Of a stretch of 64,000 nt of DNA, positions 46,807-55,076 are shown one piece after another. Both the position numbers and the translations under genes were made by a program. The DNA is from Stutzerimonas kunmingensis (GTDB lineage Bacteria > Pseudomonadota > Gammaproteobacteria > Pseudomonadales > Pseudomonadaceae): positions 3,038,001 through 3,102,000 of the forward strand of contig NZ_CP090366.1 in the NCBI RefSeq assembly GCF_021432085.1, given 5' to 3'. Position 1 is the first letter of the stretch. Every line of letters starts with the position of its first letter. The notes under the pieces were generated by a model. It worked only from the letters and a program-made list of their open reading frames with translations, did not search any database and was not told the DNA's origin.

Positions 46807-46866
46807 CGTAGCCCCCGGGGATACAGAACGAATTCTTGACGCGACAAGCGTCCTGCCCGGGTTATA

Positions 46867-46882
46867 GCAAGAAGGGGTCCAA
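46867..46882 (-). promoter_or_regulatory. sigma54-type promoter of flhA
   Basis: On the minus strand TTGGACCCCTTCTTGC keeps GG-N10-GC and the perfect TTGC -12 box; the -24 box is TGGACC instead of TGGCAC. It lies 60 bp before the flhA ATG, a distance like that of the fliE promoter. Confidence 0.65.
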
Positions 46883-47027
46883 CTTCTGCGGCCCGTCGCA
46901 GAGCCCGCCGCACGGTCTGTCCCTAGCCAGACCTGCGAGCCGCCGCGCCAGCGAACGCCAACGACAACTGGCAGTCACACTAGCAACCGGCGACAGCCCG
47001 TCGCCGTTTGTACAAAGGAGCTTCCAG

Positions 47028-47549
47028 ATGAAACAGTGGATCATCGCCGCGCTGGCCGGCTGCACTGCGGTCGCCGTTCAGGCTGATACATTGAACGTCA
47101 AGGTGAACGCCGTGACGGCCCAGGGCGTCGGCGAATCGGTCGGCAGCGTCAAGATCGAAAACAGCGAATACGGGCTGGTGTTCCGCCCCGAGCTATCGGG
47201 CCTGCAGCCTGGCGCCCACGGCTTTCACGTTCACGCCAAGGGCAGTTGCGAGCCGGCCGAGATCGATGGCAAGCAGACCCCGGCTGGCGCAGCGGGCGGT
47301 CACTGGGACCCGAAGAACAGCGGCAAGCATGGCGAACCCTGGGGTGACGGCCATATGGGCGACCTGCCGGCGCTGTACGTCGACAGCGAGGGCAAAGCCA
47401 GTCAGCCAGTGCTGGCGCCGCGCCTGAAGAGCCTGGGCGATATCAAAGGCTTGGCGCTGATGGTTCACCAGGGCGGAGACAATCATTCCGACCATCCGCA
47501 ACCCCTCGGCGGTGGCGGTGCGCGGGTCGCCTGCGGCGTCATCGAATAA
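47028..47549 (+). CDS. sodC: periplasmic Cu/Zn superoxide dismutase
   Basis: SodC of 173 aa with a signal peptide ([19 protein letters not shown]) and the metal-binding pattern [34 protein letters not shown] and [12 protein letters not shown]. The last conserved segment is [13 protein letters not shown], containing the second disulfide cysteine. It converts superoxide to peroxide and oxygen in the periplasm. It has an AAAGGAG ribosome site. It lies on the plus strand between flhA and flhB, against the flagellar direction. Confidence 0.96.
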   Translation: MKQWIIAALAGCTAVAVQADTLNVKVNAVTAQGVGESVGSVKIENSEYGLVFRPELSGLQPGAHGFHVHAKGSCEPAEIDGKQTPAGAAGGHWDPKNSGKHGEPWGDGHMGDLPALYVDSEGKASQPVLAPRLKSLGDIKGLALMVHQGGDNHSDHPQPLGGGGARVACGVIE

Positions 47550-47557
47550 CGCAGGGA

Positions 47558-47585
47558 CACGCGGCGAGCCGGCAATCGCCGCGTG
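47558..47585. repeat. inverted repeat after sodC (possible terminator)
   Basis: CACGCGGCGA (47558-47567) and TCGCCGCGTG (47576-47585) are perfect inverse complements with an 8-bp loop, between the convergent ends of sodC and flhB. There is no T-run, so a terminator role is only possible. Confidence 0.45.
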
Positions 47586-47592
47586 ACGCGCC

Positions 47593-48729
47593 TCAGTCGT
47601 CGCGGCGCAGATTCGGCGGGATGGGCACATCATTCAAGGGGTCCGGCCGCCGCCCCTTGCCCGCGCGGTACTGGCGCAGCTGATAGACGTACGCCAGTAC
47701 CTGCGCCACTGCCAAGTAAAGGCCGGCGGGAATCTCCTGGTCCAGTTCGGTCGAGTAGTACACCGCCCGCGCCAGCGCCGGCGACTCCAGCACCGTCACC
47801 TTGTGCTCCTGGGCGATTTCACGAATCTTCAGCGCGACGAAGTCGCCGCCCTTGGCCACCAGCCGGGGCGCACCGCCCTTGTCGCCGTCGTATTTCAGGG
47901 CGACGGCGAAGTGCGTCGGGTTGGTGATCACCACGTCTGCCTCGGGCACAGCCTGCATCATGCGCCGCTGCGCCGCCTCACGCTGCAGCTGGCGGATGCG
48001 TGACTTGACCTCCGGCTTGCCCTCGGAATCCTTGTACTCGTCCTTGACCTCCTGCTTGGTCATCATCAGCTTCTGCTTGTTGTCCCAGAGCTGGAACGGC
48101 ACATCCACCGCCGCGATCAGGATCAAGCCGCAGGCCATCCAAAGGGCGCACCAGCCAACCACCTCGGCACTGTGCATGATGGCCAGGTCCAACGGCTGCT
48201 TGGCGATGGACAGCAGATCGTCCTGATAGGCCGAAAGCACCAGCAACGCCACGCCGAGTACCACGAGAAACTTGCCCAGCGCCTTGAGCAGCTCGACCAG
48301 CGCCTTGGTGGAGAACATCCGCTTGAGCCCGGCAGCCGGATTCATCCGGCTCATCTTCGGCGCCATCGCCTTGGCCGAGAACAACCAGCCACCCAGCGAT
48401 ACCGGGCCGACGATCGATGCGATCAGCAAGGCGATCAGCAGCGGCATGATCGCCTCCAGCGCAATCATGCCGCTGCCCATCAGCAGTCGTACCATGGAGC
48501 CTTCGTCGAGCAGCGTTTCCCGGCTCAGCTCGAAGGTACCCTGCATCATCGCCATCAGGCTCTGCGCCAGACCTGCGCCAGACGCCAGCAGCCCGCCGAT
48601 ACCGCCCAGGGTCACTGCGACCGTGCTGAGCTCGCGGGAACGGGCCAACTGCCCTTTTTCGCGGGATTCGCGCAGGCGTTTCTCTGTGGGTTCCTCACTT
48701 TTGTCCGCGCCGCTTTCGCTCTCAGCCAT
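47593..48729 (-). CDS. flhB: flagellar export gate protein FlhB
   Basis: FlhB of 378 aa with four membrane helices, the autocleavage motif in VVITNPTHFAVAL, and the C-terminal FlhB-CC domain (LKIREIAQEHKVTVLESPALARA). Cleavage of NPTH switches export from hook to filament substrates in response to FliK. A basic N-terminus (KSEEPTEKRLRESREKGQLARSREL) is typical. It ends the fliLMNOPQR-flhB operon, 27 bp after fliR. Confidence 0.97.
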   Translation of the reverse strand: MAESESGADKSEEPTEKRLRESREKGQLARSRELSTVAVTLGGIGGLLASGAGLAQSLMAMMQGTFELSRETLLDEGSMVRLLMGSGMIALEAIMPLLIALLIASIVGPVSLGGWLFSAKAMAPKMSRMNPAAGLKRMFSTKALVELLKALGKFLVVLGVALLVLSAYQDDLLSIAKQPLDLAIMHSAEVVGWCALWMACGLILIAAVDVPFQLWDNKQKLMMTKQEVKDEYKDSEGKPEVKSRIRQLQREAAQRRMMQAVPEADVVITNPTHFAVALKYDGDKGGAPRLVAKGGDFVALKIREIAQEHKVTVLESPALARAVYYSTELDQEIPAGLYLAVAQVLAYVYQLRQYRAGKGRRPDPLNDVPIPPNLRRDD

Positions 48730-48756
48730 GCGCGACCTCCGACCCTGCCACTCTCA

Positions 48757-49533
48757 TCAGCGCGCTCCCGCCAGTTCACGCAGCATGGCCAGCGCCTCGC
48801 TGACAAAAACCTGGTACTGCGCAAAGATGTCCGCCATGCCGATCCAGACGATGATCAGGCCCAGCACCAGGGTCAACGGAAAGCCAATGGAGAAGATGTT
48901 CAATTGCGGCGCGGCCCGCGTCATCAGGCCGAACGCCAGGTTCACCACCAGCAGTGCGGTGATCGCAGGCAGCACCAGCAGCAACCCGGCGCCCAAGACC
49001 CAACCCAGCTTGCCCGCCACCTCCCAGTAATGATTGGTCGACAGACCACCACCTACCGGCAGCGTCACGAAGCTCTCGGCAAGAATCTCCAGCACCACCA
49101 GATGGCCGTTTACCGAGAGGAACAACAGGATCACCAGCATGTTGAAGAACTGACCGAGCACCGGCACCGAGATGCCGTTGGCAGGATCGACCATCGACGC
49201 GAAACCCAGGCCCATCTGCATGGCCAGCAACTGGCCGGACACGATGAATACGTGGAAGAAAAGCTGCAGGACGAACCCCAGCATCACACCGATCACCAGC
49301 TGCTCGGCGATCAGCAGCAACGAGGCCAGGCTGAGCGACTCGACCACCGGCATGGGCGGCAACGTCGGCACCAGTACTAGGGCGATGGCCAGCGACAGGT
49401 AAAGCCGCACCCTCATCGGCACCAGCTGCGTACCGATCAGCGGCATGCTCATCAGCAAGGCGGCGATGCGGAACAGCGGCAGCAGGAACTGCCCTACCCA
49501 GCCGCCGATCTGCGCATTGCTCAGCTCAAGCAC
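48757..49533 (-). CDS. fliR: flagellar export gate protein FliR
   Basis: Membrane protein of 258 aa with five to six hydrophobic helices and family wording (FLLPLFRIAALLMSMPLIGTQLVPMRVRLYLSLAIAL). FliR forms the export gate with FliP and FliQ. The start is a GTG at 49533, 4 bp after the fliQ stop. Confidence 0.96.
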   Translation of the reverse strand: MLELSNAQIGGWVGQFLLPLFRIAALLMSMPLIGTQLVPMRVRLYLSLAIALVLVPTLPPMPVVESLSLASLLLIAEQLVIGVMLGFVLQLFFHVFIVSGQLLAMQMGLGFASMVDPANGISVPVLGQFFNMLVILLFLSVNGHLVVLEILAESFVTLPVGGGLSTNHYWEVAGKLGWVLGAGLLLVLPAITALLVVNLAFGLMTRAAPQLNIFSIGFPLTLVLGLIIVWIGMADIFAQYQVFVSEALAMLRELAGAR

Positions 49534-49537
49534 GCGC

Positions 49538-49807
49538 TTACCCGATCAGCAACGGAATGTTCTGGACAAGGTTCTGGGTGTACTCCATCAGCTCGCGCAC
49601 CAGCCATGGCCCAGCCCAGATCATCGTCAGCAGCATCACCAGCAGGCGCGGCAGGAAGCTCAGGGTTTGCTCGTTGATCTGCGTCGCGGCCTGGAACATC
49701 GCCACCACCAGGCCGACCAGCAGGCTTGGCACCACCAGCACGCCGACGATCATCGCCGTCATCCACAACCCTTCGCGAAACAGGTCCACCGCTACTTCTG
49801 GAGTCAT
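49538..49807 (-). CDS. fliQ: flagellar export gate protein FliQ
   Basis: Membrane protein of 89 aa with two helices (LWMTAMIVGVLVVPSLLVGLVVAMF and LLVMLLTMIWAGPWLV) and the family motif QAATQINEQTLSFLPR. It is part of the FliPQR gate. The gene lies 11 bp after fliP. Confidence 0.97.
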   Translation of the reverse strand: MTPEVAVDLFREGLWMTAMIVGVLVVPSLLVGLVVAMFQAATQINEQTLSFLPRLLVMLLTMIWAGPWLVRELMEYTQNLVQNIPLLIG

Positions 49808-49818
49808 ATGCGTGGTTC

Positions 49819-50595
49819 CTAAAGCGTGCCGAAGCTACCGGCCAGCGTGCCGATTATCAGACCCCAGCCGTCCACCAGCACGAACAGCATGATCTTGAAC
49901 GGCAACGAGATGATCAGCGGCGACAGCATCATCATGCCCATCGCCATGAGCACGCTGGCCACCACCATGTCGATGATCAGGAAGGGAATGAAGATCATGA
50001 AGCCGATCTGGAACGCCGTCTTCAGCTCGGAGGTGACGAACGCTGGCACCAGGATGGTCATCGGTGCAGCTTCCGGCGATGCGATATCGGTGCGTCGTGA
50101 CAGCCTGACGAACAGCTCCAGATCGCTCTCGCGGGTCTGCGCCAGCATGAAACCCTTGAGCGGCACCTCGGCCCGGGCGATCGCTTCCTGCGCCGGGATC
50201 TGCTCACTGAGGTAAGGCTGCAGCGCTTCCTGGTTAATCCGCTCGAACACCGGCGCCATGATGAATAGCGTGAGGAACAGGGTCAGGCCGATGAGGATCT
50301 GGTTCGACGGTGTCTGCTGCAGCCCAAGCGCCTGACGCAGGATGGAAAACACGATGATGATGCGGGTGAAGCTGGTCATCAGCATGACGAACGCCGGAAT
50401 GAAGCTCAGCGCCGTCATGATCAGCAGAATCTGCAGGCTGACCGAGTATTCCTGCTGCCCTTCCGCGTCGGTGGTCAGAGTGATCGCCGGAATCGAGAGC
50501 GGGTTGTTTCCCTGGGCCAGGATGCCGGAAGACTCCTGCGCCATGGCGAGCGGGCCGAGCAACATCAGCGCGACCACCAGCAGAATGCGCAACAT
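49819..50595 (-). CDS. fliP: flagellar export gate protein FliP
   Basis: FliP of 258 aa with a cleavable signal ([20 protein letters not shown]), then four helices and conserved segments [30 protein letters not shown] and [22 protein letters not shown]. It is the core of the FliPQR export gate. The ATG overlaps the fliO stop (TGATG). Confidence 0.97.
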   Translation of the reverse strand: MLRILLVVALMLLGPLAMAQESSGILAQGNNPLSIPAITLTTDAEGQQEYSVSLQILLIMTALSFIPAFVMLMTSFTRIIIVFSILRQALGLQQTPSNQILIGLTLFLTLFIMAPVFERINQEALQPYLSEQIPAQEAIARAEVPLKGFMLAQTRESDLELFVRLSRRTDIASPEAAPMTILVPAFVTSELKTAFQIGFMIFIPFLIIDMVVASVLMAMGMMMLSPLIISLPFKIMLFVLVDGWGLIIGTLAGSFGTL

Positions 50596-51014
50596 CAAGG
50601 CTTATCCTTGTGGTCCTTGCCGAGCAGCTCCATCAGACGCTGGGCGAATTCAGGGTTGGCCGGCTCGGCGTCCGGCAGGTGCACCGGCTCCTGCATCACG
50701 TGCAGTGGCGTGATGCGGCCGCCACTGAGGCCGATCAGGATCTGCTCGCCGCCGACCTGGACCAGCACCAGCCGCTCGCGCGGACCCAGCGCCTGGGTGG
50801 AGATCAGCTTGATCACCTGGGTGCCGCGGGGGTTCAACTGCTGAACCCGACGCAGCAGCCATGCGAGCAGGAAGATCAGTCCGATCACCAGCAACAGGCC
50901 GAGCATCAGCTTGCTCAGCTGCGCGCCCATGCCGGCGCTGCTCATGCTGGCTGCCGGCTCCGCAGCGAAGGCTGGCAGCGCGACGAACGCTGCCAGGAAT
51001 ACGAGCGCGCGCAC
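50595..51014 (-). CDS. fliO: flagellar assembly protein FliO
   Basis: Bitopic protein of 139 aa with a signal-like N-terminus, one membrane helix (about residues 35-52, [19 protein letters not shown]) and a small cytoplasmic domain ([31 protein letters not shown]). It helps FliP assemble. The start is a GTG at 51014, one base after the fliN stop codon. Confidence 0.93.
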   Translation of the reverse strand: MRALVFLAAFVALPAFAAEPAASMSSAGMGAQLSKLMLGLLLVIGLIFLLAWLLRRVQQLNPRGTQVIKLISTQALGPRERLVLVQVGGEQILIGLSGGRITPLHVMQEPVHLPDAEPANPEFAQRLMELLGKDHKDKP

Positions 51015-51015
51015 G

Positions 51016-51489
51016 TCAGCGCAGCTTCTTGATGCGTTCGGTCGGGCTGATCACATCGGTCAGCCGGATGCCGAACTTCTCGTTGACCACCACCACCTCG
51101 CCGTGGGCGATGAGCGTGCCATTGACCAATACGTCCAGCGGCTCGCCAGCCAGACGATCGAGCTCCACCACCGAGCCCTGGTTGAGCTGCAGCAGGTTGC
51201 GGATGCTGATTTCGGTACTGCCGACCTCCATCGAGATGGAAACCGGGATGTCGAGGATCACATCCAGGTTCGGGCCGTCCAGCCCCAGCTGCACGCCATT
51301 GGACTTGGGTGCGCTGGCGAAATCCTCCAGCGGTGCGCGCGGAGCGGCCGGGGCGGCTGCTTCCGGGCCCTGATTCAGCAGCGCATCGATGTCGTCCTGG
51401 CTGGCGTCGCCGGCTTCGGCCAGCGCTGCAGCCCATTCATCGGCCAGCGCCTGTTCCTCGGGGGAGGTGTTGTCGTGTTCGTCTGCCAT
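51016..51489 (-). CDS. fliN: flagellar switch protein FliN
   Basis: FliN of 157 aa. A variable acidic N-terminus (MADEHDNTSPEEQALADEWAAALAEAG) precedes the SpoA domain (DVILDIPVSISMEVGSTEISIRNLLQLNQGSVVELDRLAGEPLDVLVNGTLIAHGEVVVVNEKFGIRLTDV in outline). It forms the C-ring with FliM and FliG. The ATG at 51489 fits; the longer ORF runs back into fliM. It lies 40 bp after fliM. Confidence 0.96.
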   Translation of the reverse strand: MADEHDNTSPEEQALADEWAAALAEAGDASQDDIDALLNQGPEAAAPAAPRAPLEDFASAPKSNGVQLGLDGPNLDVILDIPVSISMEVGSTEISIRNLLQLNQGSVVELDRLAGEPLDVLVNGTLIAHGEVVVVNEKFGIRLTDVISPTERIKKLR

Positions 51490-51529
51490 CGCTAATCCTC
51501 GATCGGCTCGAATTGAGTAAAGGGCTGGC

Positions 51530-52501
51530 TCAGCGTGGGCGGACCACGGGCTCCAGCACCTGCAATGCCAGGTTGCCTTTGTGGGCACCCAGCTTGACCT
51601 TGAAGGACGGCATGCCATTGGCACGCATGATCATGTCTTCTGGCATTTCCACCGGGATCACGTCGCCCGGCTGCATGTTCAGAATGTCGCGCAATTTCAG
51701 TTGCCGCCTGACGACAGTCGCGCCGAGCGGAACGTTGACGTCGAGAATGTCTTCGCGCAGCGCCTTGACCCAACGCTCATCCTGGTCACTGACGTCCGAC
51801 TGGAAGCCGGCATCCAGCATCTCGCGGATCGGCTCGATCATCGAATAAGGCATGGTCACGTGCAGGTCGCCGCCGCCGCTGTCCAGTTCGATGTGGAAGG
51901 TGGAAACCACCACCACTTCGCTGGGGCTGACGATGTTGGCCAGGGCCGGATTCACTTCCGAGTTGACGTACTCGAAGTTGACGTCCAGCACCGCGTGCCA
52001 GGCTTCCTTGAGATCGGTGAAGGCCTGATCGAGCACCATGCGTACGACTCGCAACTCGGTCGGGGTGAACTCGCGCCCCTCGATCTTGGCGTGGCGACCG
52101 TCGCCGCCGAAGAAGTTGTCCACCAGCTTGAACACCAGCTTGGCGTCGAGAATGAACAGCGCCGTGCCACGCAGCGGCTTCATCTTCACCAGATTGAGGC
52201 TGGTGGGTACATACAGCGAATGCACGTACTCGCCGAACTTCATCACCTGCACGCCACCGACCGACACATCGGCCGAGCGACGCAGCAGGTTGAACATGCT
52301 GATGCGGGTGTAACGGGCGAAACGCTCGTTGATCATTTCCAGGGTGGGCATGCGCCCGCGAACGATGCGGTCCTGACTGGTCAGGTCATAGCTCTTGATG
52401 GATCCCGGCTCGGAATCGCTTTCGGTATCCACCAGACCGTCGTCGACCCCGTGCAGGAGCGCATCGATCTCGTCTTGCGAGAGCAGGTCTTGAACAGCCA
52501 T
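51530..52501 (-). CDS. fliM: flagellar switch protein FliM
   Basis: FliM of 323 aa. The N-terminal CheY-binding peptide is LLSQDEIDALLHGVDDG, followed by the middle domain (GKG-type GTALFILDAKLVFKLVDNFFGG) and the C-terminal SpoA domain (NVPLGATVVRRQLKLRDILNMQPGDVIPVEM). It receives CheY-P and sets rotation direction. The start MAVQDLLSQDE at 52501 is 13 bp after the fliL stop. Confidence 0.97.
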   Translation of the reverse strand: MAVQDLLSQDEIDALLHGVDDGLVDTESDSEPGSIKSYDLTSQDRIVRGRMPTLEMINERFARYTRISMFNLLRRSADVSVGGVQVMKFGEYVHSLYVPTSLNLVKMKPLRGTALFILDAKLVFKLVDNFFGGDGRHAKIEGREFTPTELRVVRMVLDQAFTDLKEAWHAVLDVNFEYVNSEVNPALANIVSPSEVVVVSTFHIELDSGGGDLHVTMPYSMIEPIREMLDAGFQSDVSDQDERWVKALREDILDVNVPLGATVVRRQLKLRDILNMQPGDVIPVEMPEDMIMRANGMPSFKVKLGAHKGNLALQVLEPVVRPR

Positions 52502-52514
52502 CTGCGGCAGCCTT

Positions 52515-53048
52515 CTATTGCAATACGAAGTTGGTGAAAAGCACTTGCTCGACGGCAAGCTTGCCAATTTCCTTCTGCGCCAGTTCCTGCACGCTGGCAG
52601 TCGCCTGCTGACGCAGCATCTCCTTGCCCACGGGCGTTTTCAACGCCTCGAAGTCCTGACTGGAGAACAGCATGACCAATCGGTTGCGCAACAACGGCAT
52701 ATGCACTTTCAGTGCATCCAGCGCAGCCTGATCACGCGACATCAACGCAATGCTGACCTGCATGTAACGCTGGCGCCCCTTGTTGCTGAAATTGACCACG
52801 AAGGCCGGCATCAGGACTTCATAGATCGCCGGCTGCTTGCCGGAGGCAGTGGTCGCGGCCTCTTCGGCCTTGTCGTCACCAAGGTCGCCGCCCTTGTTCA
52901 TGAAGTAAAGCGTACCGCCGATGGAAAGCCCTACGGCCACCAACATGGCGACCACGATCACCAGGATGAGTTTCAGCTTTCCCTTGCCTGCCGGTTCCGC
53001 TTCCGGTCCGGTTGGCGGCACTGTTGGTGGAGCCTGTTTCTTAGCCAT
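52515..53048 (-). CDS. fliL: flagellar stator-associated protein FliL
   Basis: FliL of 177 aa with a short Pro-rich cytoplasmic N-terminus, one membrane helix (about residues 25-47, LKLILVIVVAMLVAVGLSIG) and a periplasmic domain (FVVNFSNKGRQRYMQVSIALMSRD) ending in the family motif VEQVLFTNFVLQ. It surrounds and supports stators. It heads the fliL-to-flhB operon and has a perfect sigma54 box upstream. Confidence 0.96.
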   Translation of the reverse strand: MAKKQAPPTVPPTGPEAEPAGKGKLKLILVIVVAMLVAVGLSIGGTLYFMNKGGDLGDDKAEEAATTASGKQPAIYEVLMPAFVVNFSNKGRQRYMQVSIALMSRDQAALDALKVHMPLLRNRLVMLFSSQDFEALKTPVGKEMLRQQATASVQELAQKEIGKLAVEQVLFTNFVLQ

Positions 53049-53098
53049 GCCAAATATCCGTCATCAACAGCGTTCGATTCTGATTTCAGGAGTTAGGA

Positions 53099-53113
53099 GC
53101 AACAGCTGTGCCA
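53099..53113 (-). promoter_or_regulatory. sigma54 promoter of the fliL operon
   Basis: On the minus strand TGGCACAGCTGTTGC has perfect -24 (TGGCAC) and -12 (TTGC) boxes with correct spacing, 51 bp before the fliL ATG. Confidence 0.9.
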
Positions 53114-53292
53114 ACGTTAATGCACGCCGGTACGGCGCAGCCTCGGGCTCCAGGCAGTGCGCTCACAAGGTATCAGGAAAAGGATGGAGATAACGCCTGG
53201 ATAGGCGACGCGAAAGCGATTGCAGCGACGGGCGGCGGAAAACCGGCGCGCACCTGAACCGAGGCGCCGGATTATCCCTAAAAGCGGATGGC

Positions 53293-54531
53293 TCAGGCGT
53301 AGTAGTCGACGAGTCCGCGATCACCGGCGACTCGATTGGAGGCGATTTCCGTCACGCCGAGCTCCACCTCATCGCCTGCCAGATCGCCCTCACCCGACGC
53401 TCCACCCCGCGAGGAACCACCATCGGCTCCGCCTTGCCAGCCACGCGCCAGCGACTGATCGGATACGTTCACGTCCATCAGGTTCATGCCCTGCTGGGTG
53501 AACATTTCCCGTAGTCGCTGCATCTGCCCTTCCAACGCGTCGCGCACCCCCGCATGCGGGCTGAGGAAGGTCACCTGCGCCTGGTCCTTGGTCAGGTCGA
53601 TGCGTACTTCCATACGACCGAGTTCAGCCGGGTCGAGTTGGATTTCCGCCGACTTGAGATTCTGGCTGGACAGCCACATCACGCGGTCGACGACCGCCTC
53701 GCTCCAGCCGGACTGCTGCATCTGTACCGGTTGACCCGGCACCAGTTGCGGACGCTGCGATTGCTGCACCTGCTGAGCGATGGCCTGGCTCAAGGGGTTG
53801 AGGCGCCCCGCAGCCAGTTCGCTGGCGCTGGCACGACTCTCCTTTGGCGCCTCCACGCTTTCCAGCAGGTCCTTGGTCAGCAATTCCACATCGAGCTCTT
53901 CGCCCTCACCCGCGTCCTGACTCGCCAGCAACGCGCTGGCAAAGCCATCGTCAGCCGAGGCCTTCGCCTGCGCATCGGTCAGCGGGTTCTGCAATTGCTG
54001 CTGGGCCGTCTTCTGCATAGCTGCCGGGGTTTCGGTCAGCGTACGCATGCCGGCCAGTGTTGCTTCGTCCGCATCGACGGCCTCATCGCCGGCGATGCCG
54101 GCAGCGGCCGTCGGCAGCCCCGGAAGCAGGGAGACAGCATCGACCTCGGTTTCAGGCTGGGCTTCGGACTCCGCCACGAACTGCGTGCCAAGACCAAGCA
54201 GCAGCATTGGATCGAGCTCCGCCTCCGGAATTTCCTCAGCCGGCGTTTCGGGAGGCAAGGTATTGCCGCTTTCGGCAACCGCCGGCTTCTCGTCGGTGGT
54301 CGCCTCCGCCGTTTCCTGCTCGCGCTTGTCCTCGACCGGCTTGTTGCGGCTGGCCTCGTTGCGCACCGGGCGCTCGGCTGGTTTCGTCTGACGCTCCTTG
54401 GCGTAGACATCGGAGAAGCTGGCGCTGCCGCTGTCTCGCCCTTCACGCGGCATCTCCGGCGCTTTGGCCGCAGCTTTGGGACGTGCGTCGACGGAAGGGG
54501 TTCTAAGCAACAGGTCGGGGGAAACAGCCAT
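53293..54531 (-). CDS. fliK: flagellar hook-length control protein FliK
   Basis: FliK of 412 aa. A long low-complexity N-terminal part rich in Glu, Ala and Thr acts as the molecular ruler. The C-terminal substrate-switch domain (about 275-375) reads AVVDRVMWLSSQNLKSAEIQLDPAELGRMEVRIDLTKDQAQVTFLSPHAG. It triggers FlhB to change export substrates. It has its own sigma54 box and is followed by a 244-bp gap containing the fliL promoter. Confidence 0.94.
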   Translation of the reverse strand: MAVSPDLLLRTPSVDARPKAAAKAPEMPREGRDSGSASFSDVYAKERQTKPAERPVRNEASRNKPVEDKREQETAEATTDEKPAVAESGNTLPPETPAEEIPEAELDPMLLLGLGTQFVAESEAQPETEVDAVSLLPGLPTAAAGIAGDEAVDADEATLAGMRTLTETPAAMQKTAQQQLQNPLTDAQAKASADDGFASALLASQDAGEGEELDVELLTKDLLESVEAPKESRASASELAAGRLNPLSQAIAQQVQQSQRPQLVPGQPVQMQQSGWSEAVVDRVMWLSSQNLKSAEIQLDPAELGRMEVRIDLTKDQAQVTFLSPHAGVRDALEGQMQRLREMFTQQGMNLMDVNVSDQSLARGWQGGADGGSSRGGASGEGDLAGDEVELGVTEIASNRVAGDRGLVDYYA

Positions 54532-54570
54532 GAGGTCATTCCGCTACGGATGGATCGTGGCGGAAGCAGA

Positions 54571-54585
54571 GCAAGTTCCGGGCCA
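54571..54585 (-). promoter_or_regulatory. sigma54 promoter of fliK
   Basis: On the minus strand TGGCCCGGAACTTGC differs from the -24/-12 consensus at one key base (TGGCCC for TGGCAC), with correct spacing, 40 bp before the fliK ATG. Confidence 0.8.
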
Positions 54586-54697
54586 GCGGCATGAATGCCG
54601 GAAAAACGCCAGGGAAGCGCGCTGACATGAACAGAAACGACGGCCCGGCGGCAGCGGCTCTGCTATTAGCGGGCACCGGCGTCAGAGATTTGGCCAC

Positions 54698-55048
54698 TCA
54701 GCCGTGGCGCTGGCGCTCGGCGCGGAACAGGATGCCGACGATGGCGAACTCCCGCTCGATGGATTCGATGAGCGCCGGGGCTTGGGCGAGGTTCTCCTCC
54801 CGAGCGGCACTCTCGAGCTCCTGGCAGAGGTCGGCCAGCAGCGTCGCGCCCATGTTGCTGCAGCTGCCTTTGAAGCTGTGCGCAGCACGCCGCAAGGTTT
54901 CAGACTGGTCGGCGAGACAGGCCTGGCGGAGCAGCCGAACGCGCTCCTCGGAGTCGGCAAGAAAGGTATCCAGCAGCGCCGGATACTCACTCTCCATCAC
55001 GTCCTGCAGCGTGGTCAGCACGGCGCTGTCGAGATGAGTGTTGGACAC
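54698..55048 (-). CDS. hptB: histidine phosphotransfer protein HptB-like
   Basis: Single Hpt domain of 116 aa, all helical, with the phospho-accepting His57 in LRRAAHSFKGSCSNMGA. In P. aeruginosa HptB passes phosphate to HsbR, which acts on HsbA to govern FlgM, motility and biofilm. The same trio is present here in the order hsbA-hsbR-hptB of transcription, between fliJ and fliK. The name follows from that context. Confidence 0.87.
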   Translation of the reverse strand: MSNTHLDSAVLTTLQDVMESEYPALLDTFLADSEERVRLLRQACLADQSETLRRAAHSFKGSCSNMGATLLADLCQELESAAREENLAQAPALIESIEREFAIVGILFRAERQRHG

Positions 55049-55076
55049 CGGTACACCCCTGAGTGAAAGCGGACGA

